From Candidatus Babelota bacterium (GTDB lineage Bacteria > Babelota > Babeliae > Babelales > Chromulinivoraceae), in assembly GCA_016183005.1 (NCBI GenBank), contig JACPFN010000006.1, forward strand, positions 33,059-97,058: DNA of 64,000 nucleotides, read 5' to 3'. This document shows positions 37,382-44,905 of this stretch, piece after piece (positions within the stretch are counted from its first letter, which is position 1; the number at the start of each line of letters is the position of its first letter). The notes under the pieces were generated by a model. It was not told where the DNA came from, ran no database searches, and saw nothing but the letters and a program-made list of their open reading frames with translations. Made by a program: the position numbers and the translations under genes.

Positions 37382-38899
37382 ATGCATACAAAAATTTTTT
37401 CTGCAACAACAGTTGGAGTCCATGCGCACCAAGTTGACGTTGAGGTTGATATTTCATTTGGTTTAATTAACTTTTTTATCGTTGGACTTCCTGACACAGC
37501 TATCAAGGAGAGTCGACAAAGAATTGTTACAGCTCTTAAAAATTCTGGCTTTAAGGTTCCCGAGAAAAAAATAACAGTAAATCTTGCTCCTGCTCATATT
37601 AAAAAAGAGGGAACACTATTTGACCTGCCTATTGCATTGGGAATTTTATGTGCAAGCAAGATGATCGATATTGATCAAAAGTTTTTAGAAGAGACTATAA
37701 TTATTGGTGAACTTTCTTTAGACGGCACGATTAAATCTATACAAGGTGCTCTTGCTATAGCTTGCGATGCTTATAAACTTGGCAAAAAGCGCATTATTTT
37801 GCCCCATGATAATGCTTATGAAGCAGGTCTTATTAAGGACATAGAGGTTTTTGGCGTTAAAACCTTAGTAGAGCTTGTGCATTTTTTACGTGGAGAATCT
37901 AAAATTCAGCAAACTAAAACTGATATAGCGAAATATATAGCTTCACAAAAAGTAGAAGATATGAACTTTGCAGATGTCAGAGGACAAGCTTGGGCTAAGC
38001 GCGCACTTCAAATTGCAGCTGCAGGTCGACATAATATCCTATTTTCTGGACCACCCGGATCTGGAAAAACTATGCTTGCCAAACGCATTTTGAGTATTTT
38101 ACCAGATATGACTTTTCACGAAATTATCGATACGACTAAAGTTTATTCAATTAGTGGAAAACTCGCTGGTAAATCTTTAATAGTTACCAGGCCATTTCGA
38201 AGTCCTCATCATTCAGTTTCCGCTGCAGGATTAATTGGTGGTGGTACATTTCCAAGACCAGGAGAAGCAAGTCTTGCGCACCATGGGGTACTATTTTTAG
38301 ATGAACTTACTGAGTTTAAAAGAGATGTGTTAGAAGCTTTGCGTCAGCCACTTGAAAGTCGAGTTGCAGATATCTCAAGAGTTCAGCAGTCTATCCAGTA
38401 TCCGGCATCCTTTTTGTTGGTTGCAGCTCTTAATCCATGTCCATGTGGCCATTTTGGGGATAATACTAAGCCCTGTGTTTGTTCGGCTTTGCAGATTCAG
38501 AAATATCAAACAAAGCTCTCTGGGCCACTTCTTGACAGGGTAGACATAAGGGTTTCGGTTCAGGCTGTAAGTTATCAAGATGCAACCGAGCATAAGGTAG
38601 TAGATCAGATTAGTTCAGAAAGTTTAAAAATTGGTGTTGCAAAGGCTTTGGAAATGCAACAGCAGCGATTTGGAAACTTAGAAAAAACGAATAGTATGAT
38701 GTCAGCTCAAGAAATAGAGCTGTTTTGTAAAGTTGATGAACTTGGACAACAAATGCTTGAGCGTGCATTTGCAAAGTTAAATCTAAGCATGCGTAGTTAT
38801 CATAAAATTTTAAAATTAGCTCGTACCATAGCTGATATTGATGTTTCTGAACAAATTCAAAGCAAACATGTTCAAGAGGCTATTATGTATAAATCATAA
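37382..38899 (+). CDS. comM: ComM/YifB-type Mg-chelatase-like AAA+ helicase
   Basis: The protein is 505 aa, the usual ComM length. It starts with the family's N-terminal Lon-like domain (FFIVGLPDTAIKESRQRIVTA, APAHIKKEGTLFDLPIALG). The AAA+ domain has Walker A GPPGSGKTMLAKR, the HHSVSAAGLIGGG loop, and Walker B LFLDELTEF. The cysteine cluster NPCPCGHFGD...PCVC before sensor 2 is present, and the Mg_chelatase C-terminal helical domain ends the chain. ComM is a hexameric branch-migration helicase that extends strand invasion during natural transformation. No competence uptake genes are in the window, though pseudopilins are. A weak terminator follows. Confidence 0.95.
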   Translation: MHTKIFSATTVGVHAHQVDVEVDISFGLINFFIVGLPDTAIKESRQRIVTALKNSGFKVPEKKITVNLAPAHIKKEGTLFDLPIALGILCASKMIDIDQKFLEETIIIGELSLDGTIKSIQGALAIACDAYKLGKKRIILPHDNAYEAGLIKDIEVFGVKTLVELVHFLRGESKIQQTKTDIAKYIASQKVEDMNFADVRGQAWAKRALQIAAAGRHNILFSGPPGSGKTMLAKRILSILPDMTFHEIIDTTKVYSISGKLAGKSLIVTRPFRSPHHSVSAAGLIGGGTFPRPGEASLAHHGVLFLDELTEFKRDVLEALRQPLESRVADISRVQQSIQYPASFLLVAALNPCPCGHFGDNTKPCVCSALQIQKYQTKLSGPLLDRVDIRVSVQAVSYQDATEHKVVDQISSESLKIGVAKALEMQQQRFGNLEKTNSMMSAQEIELFCKVDELGQQMLERAFAKLNLSMRSYHKILKLARTIADIDVSEQIQSKHVQEAIMYKS

Positions 38900-38951
38900 A
38901 AATCATTGTAAAGAAAAAGTGCGTGTCCTGTTTAGATTGTTTATGGGTAAA

Positions 38952-38975
38952 AGCATAATTCTTATGCTATTTTTG
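38952..38975 (+). terminator. Weak terminator after comM
   Basis: AGCATAA-TTC-TTATGCT forms a 7-bp stem followed by ATTTTT, 53 bases past the comM stop. Confidence 0.5.
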
Positions 38976-39068
38976 ATGATTCTCTATGTTTTTTATTTGA
39001 TTTGCTAGCAGGAAGGCTCATCAGCATTTGAATTATTTGGCATCCACGAACTACTTAAATAGTCGAGA

Positions 39069-39125
39069 GGCCAAAAAACAGACCTTTTAGTCTCATGCGT
39101 AGAGAGCTAGGTCAGGTTTTTGGCA
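39069..39125. repeat. Inverted repeat in the 38900-39207 gap
   Basis: GGCCAAAAAACAGACC (39069-39084) and GGTCAGGTTTTTGGCA (39110-39125) pair over GCCAAAAA and GACC, with a 3-base internal loop and a 25-base spacer. The right arm contains the -35 box of the next promoter. The 308-base gap is more GC-rich and structured than other gaps here, so it may hold a small RNA or an operator. No coding sequence is apparent in it. Confidence 0.4.
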
Positions 39126-39148
39126 AAAGATAGTTCTTTTGTTATAAT
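39120..39148 (+). promoter_or_regulatory. Strong sigma-70 promoter for the genes at 39208 and 39910
   Basis: TTGGCA (39120-39125), a 17-base spacer and a consensus TATAAT (39143-39148) make this the best promoter in the window. Transcription would start near 39155, about 50 bases before the ATG. Confidence 0.75.
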
Positions 39149-39207
39149 ACTAATAACTTAGGGGAGCTTGAATTTAAAGTCATATTTTTATTTTAAAGAG
39201 CATAATT

Positions 39208-39882
39208 ATGAAGTTTATAAAAATAGTTAGTCTTTTATCTATTATTTTTATGTCAATACATTTTTATTCTAAAGAAGTTGTTGGTAATAGCATTATAGAA
39301 GAGCATCAAAAAACCTTATCAGAGTATTCTAAGATTAAATCTGCCCAAAAATTATACGATCATCTTGCGTTACAGGATCTTTTTAAGATTGCTGCAGAAA
39401 TTGATAACAAATATTTAAAAAAGCTTGAAAAAGATATCTCAAAATTTAGAAGAATTATTAGAGCCAAAAGAAAAAATAAAGAGTTTGTTGATCAAGATTT
39501 AGATGCGATAAATAGATTGCGACAATTGCATGATTTTTTAAAAAAATATCGCCTACAAATTGATATTGTGGCATTTCATTCTTTAGTAAAAAAGGATTGG
39601 AATGATTTGATGCAAGCTGTTGATAAGGGTCAAGATATTTTATTAATGTTACCATCTAAGGGAATAGTCAAACAGGGCGTAAGAGGTCTTAAGGTATTTA
39701 TTAATAAAATAAATCAAGTTTTAAGAAAGGCTGAAGAATATGAAACTAGACTTCATGCTGATTGGATTGATTTAAAATTAATTAATTATGTTTTAAAGAT
39801 TGAGTTAGTAAGATTACGTAATGCAGCAATATTTCATCCCGTGTATCGTGGAATGCCAATTGTAACCAGTTATCCTCGTTGA
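39208..39882 (+). CDS. Hypothetical exported helical protein (224 aa)
   Basis: This orphan has a signal peptide (MKFIKIVSLLSIIFMSIHFYSK). The mature part is highly charged and helical (KKLEKDISKFRRIIRAKRKNK), with lysine and arginine in excess, and ends with a short proline-containing tail. A strong promoter precedes it, and the next exported gene follows after 27 bases, so they form a two-gene unit. No motif for a function was seen. Confidence 0.62.
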   Translation: MKFIKIVSLLSIIFMSIHFYSKEVVGNSIIEEHQKTLSEYSKIKSAQKLYDHLALQDLFKIAAEIDNKYLKKLEKDISKFRRIIRAKRKNKEFVDQDLDAINRLRQLHDFLKKYRLQIDIVAFHSLVKKDWNDLMQAVDKGQDILLMLPSKGIVKQGVRGLKVFINKINQVLRKAEEYETRLHADWIDLKLINYVLKIELVRLRNAAIFHPVYRGMPIVTSYPR

Positions 39883-39909
39883 AAATAATATTATTGATAG
39901 GAGTGTTAT

Positions 39910-41247
39910 ATGTTTAAAAGAATATTTTTTGTAACTATTTTGGGTTTAATAGCTTTTCCTGAAAAAGCATTATCCTTAGATACTAATTCTAAAGCAGCTA
40001 TTTGCGCAACAAGTTTTATAGTTCTTGGTGGTACAGCTATTTATTGGGCTAAGCGCGAAAGCAACGATTCTTTAATTGAACAGGCAAAACTACTTATAGA
40101 AGAGAACAAGCGGATATGTGTCGAAGCAGAAATGTGCATAAATCAAAATTCTTCTTGTCTTTCTTCTTCTTCTTTATTAACTGGGCTACAAGGTGCCTTG
40201 GAATCTTTACAGGAAAAATTGTTAGCTTTAAAAAAGAAACTAGAATTAGTTAATGTTGCTATTGGTGCTCGTTATGATAGTTATTTAACTCCATGGAATT
40301 GGTCCGATAAAATGTTGCAAGCTTCTAATCAGATAAAAACTGCTTTAGAAATGAATAATGTTGTTGACATAAATCTTCAATTATTATTAGGCAGGGTTAA
40401 TTATTTATATTGTTTAAAAAAATATAATCGGGTACTAGAATCTATTCAGAAGTTTATATATGAAAATAAAGTAATTTATCAAAACAAAAGTCCTTTTGAA
40501 GAGATAGATTCTTTGCAGGAACTTTGCAAATCAGCTGAATCGATCAGATTAGGAAAAACAGAGCTGGATCAATTTTTTTTACAATATGAGCAATTAGATT
40601 CAGAATTAAAGCAAATAATTCATTCATTAAACATAGGTGATAGAAATCAAGAATTGGAAGTAGATTTTCATGATCTTTGGCTGCGAGTAAATTCTTTATA
40701 TAATATTCTTAACCAGCATATGAAATATTTAAGCAATTATTTAAAATACAAAGAATCTATAGCAAATGTTAACAATGAGCAATTTTTAATCAAAGAGATA
40801 CGAAAATTTATAGGTGGATCATCATCATATCCTCTTAAGGATTTTATGAGCCAACTTAATTCTGATATCAATTATCTGAAAAATACATGTGCGCAGCAGG
40901 CGGTATACAGACAAACTATCTTAGTAATGCTGCAAGAAGTTAAGGATTGTGCGATTGTTTCAAATGAATATGTTTTAGAGTTGCGGGCATATGAATTATA
41001 TTTGCAGCAAAAACTTCAGCTAGAGGCAGAAAGAGAAAAAGCTGAAGCAGCAAAGCGTCAGGCGCAAGCTGCTCAGGATGCGGCTAGCGCTGCATTTCGT
41101 CAAGTTTGGGCTACAGAGGAGCAAAATAGATTATTGCGAGAAAAAAATAGATTACAAGAAGAGCAAAATAGAATTGAGCGTGAGCGCAATGAGCTTGAGC
41201 GAAGAAAACAGCAAAGTGCTCAAAGTAATGATGATACTAGGTGGTAA
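39910..41247 (+). CDS. Exported or membrane-anchored coiled-coil protein (445 aa)
   Basis: This orphan has an N-terminal signal peptide (residues 1-22) and a second hydrophobic stretch near 30-47 (AAICATSFIVLGGTAIYWA), so it may be anchored in the inner membrane. Most of the chain is helical. Residues ~365-440 are a long, regular E/R/K/Q coiled coil (EREKAEAAKRQAQAAQDAAS, RLQEEQNRIERERNELERRK). AGGAG precedes the ATG. It ends in a strong terminator. The hydrophobic pair plus long coiled coil recalls the orphan at 57394, but without clear sequence identity. Confidence 0.62.
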   Translation: MFKRIFFVTILGLIAFPEKALSLDTNSKAAICATSFIVLGGTAIYWAKRESNDSLIEQAKLLIEENKRICVEAEMCINQNSSCLSSSSLLTGLQGALESLQEKLLALKKKLELVNVAIGARYDSYLTPWNWSDKMLQASNQIKTALEMNNVVDINLQLLLGRVNYLYCLKKYNRVLESIQKFIYENKVIYQNKSPFEEIDSLQELCKSAESIRLGKTELDQFFLQYEQLDSELKQIIHSLNIGDRNQELEVDFHDLWLRVNSLYNILNQHMKYLSNYLKYKESIANVNNEQFLIKEIRKFIGGSSSYPLKDFMSQLNSDINYLKNTCAQQAVYRQTILVMLQEVKDCAIVSNEYVLELRAYELYLQQKLQLEAEREKAEAAKRQAQAAQDAASAAFRQVWATEEQNRLLREKNRLQEEQNRIERERNELERRKQQSAQSNDDTRW

Positions 41248-41278
41248 TCAATTATCATTTATCATTTAATTTGAATTT

Positions 41279-41325
41279 AAAAAATAAGACTGCTTGCATA
41301 AAGTGGTCTTGTTTTTTAAATTTTT
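41279..41325 (+). terminator. Terminator after the coiled-coil protein gene
   Basis: AAAAAATAAGAC (41279-41290) pairs with GTCTTGTTTTTT (41306-41317) over 12 bp with one wobble, then a further T tract follows. Confidence 0.85.
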
Positions 41326-41445
41326 TTTTATAAAGATACTATTTAATTTTTTTGTTTATATTTATTTATTAAAGTGATCTTATGGTGCAAGAGTAGTCAC
41401 TATATTTTGAAAACTTGGTAAGAATTAATATTCTTTTGTATTCCA

Positions 41446-41454
41446 TGTTATACT
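41446..41454 (+). promoter_or_regulatory. Extended -10 promoter for priA
   Basis: TGT-TATACT matches an extended -10 and would start transcription near 41461. This supports the priA start at 41484 rather than the in-frame codon at 41415, which lies upstream of it. Confidence 0.45.
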
Positions 41455-41483
41455 GTATAAAATTTATCTTTATAAGAAAAATC

Positions 41484-43451
41484 ATGAATATACATGTTCG
41501 TTTTTTATCCTATTCATCCAAAACTTTTACCTATGCTGTTCCTGAAGAATTGCAAGATGCTATAACGCCAGGGGTTTTAGTTCAGGTACCATTAAAACAG
41601 AGAATAGTTCCTGCAGTTGTAGAGTCTATAGCGGTTGAGGATTGTTTATATAAATTTGAAATTAAGCCTATATTGTCTGTTTTTCCTTTCCCAGATGATT
41701 CTTGTTATTTTTTGTTTATTAGCAAGGTGGCGCAGTATTATCAAGTTGATCAACTATTTTTACAGCGGCGACTTCAAAGTTTCTTGATAGAGCAACGCAA
41801 TCAAGAAATATGTTATGCAGCGGTTTTAGAGGAATTGGAAAAACCAGAGATTATATTTACGCAGGAGCAACAGAAGGTATTAGATATAATTATGCCGGCC
41901 GTTCAGCATGCAAAGCATGATGTTTTTGTTCTTCATGGAGTTACAGGTTCGGGCAAAACGGAGGTTTATAAGGAGTTGGTAAAGGAAGCTTTAGCTCAAA
42001 ATAAAGCAGTTATGATATTGTTTCCTGAGGTTACATTAGCATTACGCTTTGAAAATATATTTTCAAAATCATTTCCAGAGATTCCTGTTATTGGATTTCA
42101 TAGCGCATCGACCCCTAAACAAAAAAAGATGATGTGGCAATTACTTTTAGAAAAAAAACCAGTAATTATTATCGGCGTTCACTTGCCCGTACTTTTGCCA
42201 ATTTCACATTTGGGGCTTATTATTGTAGACGAAGAGCATGATCATGGGTATCAGGAAAAAAAACATCCAAAAATAAATTCTAAAGATATGGCAATTCTTA
42301 AAGCATCTTTGGCAGGCATACCTATTGTGCTTGGTTCGGCTACTCCAAGTCTGCAGGCATTGTGGAATATTGAAAATAGAGGTTGGAAGTTTCTACAAAT
42401 GAAGCAACGCTTTAAGGGAAAGTTTCCATCTGTTAAAGTTGTATCGCTTCAAAGGAATGTGAAAAGAAAATATGGTTGGATTCATAATGATTTGTATCAT
42501 GCAATTGTAGATAGACTTGAAAAAAGAGAGCAGACTATAATCTTTTTAAATAGACGTGGATATAGTTTTTTTGTTCAGTGTAGCTGTAGTTTTGTTTTTT
42601 CTTGTCATCAATGCTCGGTTAGTTTAACGTTACATCAGAATAATTTTTTAATGTGCCATTATTGTGGATACAAAGAATTATTACCGCAGCGATGTCCATC
42701 TTGTAAGCAGTATGAAAATGAATTTATTAAAAAAGGGATAGGGACACAACAGGTTGTTGCAATGCTAGAAAAATTTTTTCCAAATGCTCGCATTGAGCGT
42801 GCTGATTTAGATACAACTTCTAAAAAGCGCAGTTGGGCAAATACTGTAGAAGATATGTATATTGGAAATATTGATATTTTAGTGGGAACTCAGTCGATTA
42901 CAAAGGGGTATCATTTTCCTGGGGTTACCTTAGTTGGAGTTTTGTGGGCAGATTTAAATTTACACTTTCCGATATACAATGCTTCCGAAAATACTCTGCA
43001 ACAACTAATTCAAGTTTCAGGACGAGCAGGAAGGCAGTCTAATGAAAGTTTAGTAATTATTCAGGCGTTTGATCAGCATCCGATATTTAATTTTATAGAT
43101 GAAACAAATTATTTAAATTTTTATGGGTACGAGATTGAAAATCGTGAAAGTTTGCGTTATCCGCCATGTAGTCATATAGCAGAGGTTGAATTTCGCTGTG
43201 AAGATGAAAGCCTGTTGAATCAAGAAGGTGCAATTATTTTAGAGTTGTGTAAAAAAATTGTTCTTCAGCAGGGCTTTAAGGTTGATATTTTAGGTCCAGT
43301 CTCATCATTAGTTCATAAAGTAAAAAAAATCTATTTTAAAAAATTAATCTTAAAGTCGTCATCTCGTCATCAGTTAATGACTGTTTTTTGGCAAATTCGT
43401 CAAGCTAAGCTGAAAAGCTTTCTAGCATTTACCATGGATCCTATTGCTTAA
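41484..43451 (+). CDS. priA: Primosomal helicase PriA
   Basis: PriA reloads the replisome at stalled forks. With the ATG at 41484 the protein is 655 aa and begins MNIHVRFLSYSSKTFTYAVP, the normal PriA 3'-DNA-end-binding domain. Walker A is GVTGSGKTEVY, the DEAH-type box is DEEHD (VDEEHDHGYQE), and VLGSATPSLQAL is helicase motif III. The eight-cysteine zinc region is complete (QCSCSF, SCHQCSV, MCHYCGY, RCPSCKQ). Motifs V and VI are GTQSITKGYHFPGVT and QVSGRAGRQ. The E. coli protein is ~730 aa; the shortening is in the N-terminal half. The 3' end overlaps the convergent orn by 11 bases. Confidence 0.95.
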   Translation: MNIHVRFLSYSSKTFTYAVPEELQDAITPGVLVQVPLKQRIVPAVVESIAVEDCLYKFEIKPILSVFPFPDDSCYFLFISKVAQYYQVDQLFLQRRLQSFLIEQRNQEICYAAVLEELEKPEIIFTQEQQKVLDIIMPAVQHAKHDVFVLHGVTGSGKTEVYKELVKEALAQNKAVMILFPEVTLALRFENIFSKSFPEIPVIGFHSASTPKQKKMMWQLLLEKKPVIIIGVHLPVLLPISHLGLIIVDEEHDHGYQEKKHPKINSKDMAILKASLAGIPIVLGSATPSLQALWNIENRGWKFLQMKQRFKGKFPSVKVVSLQRNVKRKYGWIHNDLYHAIVDRLEKREQTIIFLNRRGYSFFVQCSCSFVFSCHQCSVSLTLHQNNFLMCHYCGYKELLPQRCPSCKQYENEFIKKGIGTQQVVAMLEKFFPNARIERADLDTTSKKRSWANTVEDMYIGNIDILVGTQSITKGYHFPGVTLVGVLWADLNLHFPIYNASENTLQQLIQVSGRAGRQSNESLVIIQAFDQHPIFNFIDETNYLNFYGYEIENRESLRYPPCSHIAEVEFRCEDESLLNQEGAIILELCKKIVLQQGFKVDILGPVSSLVHKVKKIYFKKLILKSSSRHQLMTVFWQIRQAKLKSFLAFTMDPIA

Positions 43452-44010
43452 ATAAATGTGCTTCGTCGGGAATTTTTATAAAATGTTCTTTATAGAATTT
43501 AAGTTCAGCTATCGATTCCATAATGTCATCTAGTGCGCGATGGGTATTGTTTTTTTTGAATAAAATATCTTTTCCTGCCCACTGAGCAAGCATAATTTTG
43601 AACGCTGTAACATCAACTATGCGATAATGAAGGAAATCTACGATTCTTGGCATATCTTTTTGCAAGAAAAGTTTATCAAACCAAACGGTGTTACCACACA
43701 ATGCGGCATTATTTTTTTCACAGTGTAGTTGTAAGAAATTTAAAATTTCATCCTCAGCCTGTTCTGGTAAGATAGTTGATTTTTTAGATGCTTCTATGAG
43801 TCCTGATTTTCCATGTACTTCCATACACCATGGATTCATATTGTCTAATATTTTATCAGGTTGATGAATTATTAAGTTGGGACCTTGAGTTATAATATTT
43901 AAATTAGTATCGGTTACTACAATGGCAGCTTCAATAATTACATCTTTTTGCCAATCAAGACCAGACATTTCAAGATCTATCCAAACAAGTGTATTATGTT
44001 TAATTTTCAT
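43441..44010 (-). CDS. orn: Oligoribonuclease
   Basis: This 189-aa DEDDh 3'-5' exonuclease clears the last 2-5 nucleotides of RNA decay. Catalytic residues are D12 and E14 (WIDLEMSGLD), D112 (WFDKLFL), H157 and D162 (THRALDDI). MNPWCMEVHGKSGL and CGNTVWFDKLFL are close to the E. coli protein. The start overlaps the stop of the upstream repeat protein gene as TAATG, so translation is coupled; AGGT lies upstream. Tail-to-tail overlap with priA is 11 bases. Confidence 0.97.
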   Translation of the reverse strand: MKIKHNTLVWIDLEMSGLDWQKDVIIEAAIVVTDTNLNIITQGPNLIIHQPDKILDNMNPWCMEVHGKSGLIEASKKSTILPEQAEDEILNFLQLHCEKNNAALCGNTVWFDKLFLQKDMPRIVDFLHYRIVDVTAFKIMLAQWAGKDILFKKNNTHRALDDIMESIAELKFYKEHFIKIPDEAHLFKQ

Positions 44011-44783
44011 TATTTTTTACCTAAATTTTTTTGTTTAAAGCTTTGTGTGCTTGGCAGCTGTAATATTCTAGCTGCTACGGTTGTTATTGAATTATCTGAA
44101 GCTTCTCGAGCTGGATTATCGTCAATTTCTTCATACAAGTTTTTTTGTTTAAAGCTTTGTGTGCTTGGCTGTCGCAATATTCTATCTATTGCAGCTATTG
44201 TTAAGTTATTTGATGTTGATTGAGTTAGATTATGGCCAAAATTCTTATCAAATCCTTTTTGTTTAAATTTTTGCATGCTGAGTTGCTGCGATATTGTAGT
44301 TGTTATGCTTGCTGCTGGATTATTGTTATTGCTCAGAGGGTTTTGATTTTTAAAAGCTGGAGATGAATGGGCCAAATTATTGGGTAAAGTCACGGCCTTT
44401 GAGTTCTGGTCGTTTTTGTTAACTAAGCAAATAAGCTCATACCAACAACAAGTTATTTCTGAAGCATATATCATTGTTGGTTGATTTTCTTGTTCCTCGT
44501 CTGTTAAGTCTAGAGGGAAAAGAGATGGTTTGTAGTCTGGTCCATGATTTTTGGCTAGATATTCGAATTTTGAACCACCTTGTCGTATAGAATCACCTTG
44601 TTGTATAAAGACAAAGCAGAGGGAGGTTGTTGATTTATCTGTGAATATGTCTATAGCGTCAATCTCTTCAGGAGTAAGCTCCTCTTTAGGATAAGCATCA
44701 AAAACTTCAGTAACGAAGAAAGAGCAATTAAAGTTGATATATGCTTGTGAAAATATTATCAAAATTAATATTTTTGGTTTCAT
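44010..44783 (-). CDS. Exported protein with three 38-residue C-terminal repeats
   Basis: This 257-aa orphan has signal peptide MKPKILILIIFSQAYINFNC. After a ~130-residue N-terminal part it carries about 2.6 copies of a 38-residue tandem repeat, each with a core of LSMQKFKQKGF, PSTQSFKQKNL or PSTQSFKQKNL. These are spaced by N/S/T-rich segments with an IxxRIL helix before the core. The last copy ends at the stop. It is translationally coupled to orn downstream, an odd partner. The role is unknown; the K-x-F-K-Q-K cores could be binding or processing sites. Confidence 0.58.
   Translation of the reverse strand: MKPKILILIIFSQAYINFNCSFFVTEVFDAYPKEELTPEEIDAIDIFTDKSTTSLCFVFIQQGDSIRQGGSKFEYLAKNHGPDYKPSLFPLDLTDEEQENQPTMIYASEITCCWYELICLVNKNDQNSKAVTLPNNLAHSSPAFKNQNPLSNNNNPAASITTTISQQLSMQKFKQKGFDKNFGHNLTQSTSNNLTIAAIDRILRQPSTQSFKQKNLYEEIDDNPAREASDNSITTVAARILQLPSTQSFKQKNLGKK
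44031..44270 (-). repeat. 114-base tandem repeat inside the exported protein gene
   Basis: The segment TTTTTTGTTTAAAGCTTTGT recurs at about 44029 and 44143, followed in both by GTGCTTGGC. A decayed copy (TTTTTGTTTAAATTTTTGCA) lies near 44256. All three are spaced by 114 bases, so the frame is kept. The two newest copies are nearly identical at DNA level, suggesting a recent duplication. Confidence 0.7.
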
Positions 44784-44905
44784 TGGTGAATTTCTTAGTA
44801 TAAAAATAAATAATTTTTAGTTTAAAGCTTAAAAAAAATAAAATCAATTGCTACACTGATTCTTGATGCTTTTTTTTAATTTAGTTAATTATTTTAGGGA
44901 TAAAT

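Noticed and set aside
37159-37506. A 115-codon minus-strand open frame between the 920-aa protein gene and comM
   Set aside because: It runs antisense through the start of comM and into the 920-aa protein start. Both of those are better supported.
39000-39030. GCAGGAAGGCTCATCAGCA, first thought to be the SRP RNA (4.5S) apical loop
   Set aside because: It resembles GGAAGG-x-AGCA only loosely. The flanks do not form the required long hairpin and the asymmetric loop is absent.
41415-41483. A longer N-terminus for PriA
   Set aside because: The extra 23 residues lie across a likely extended -10 promoter, while the family's start is matched from 41484.
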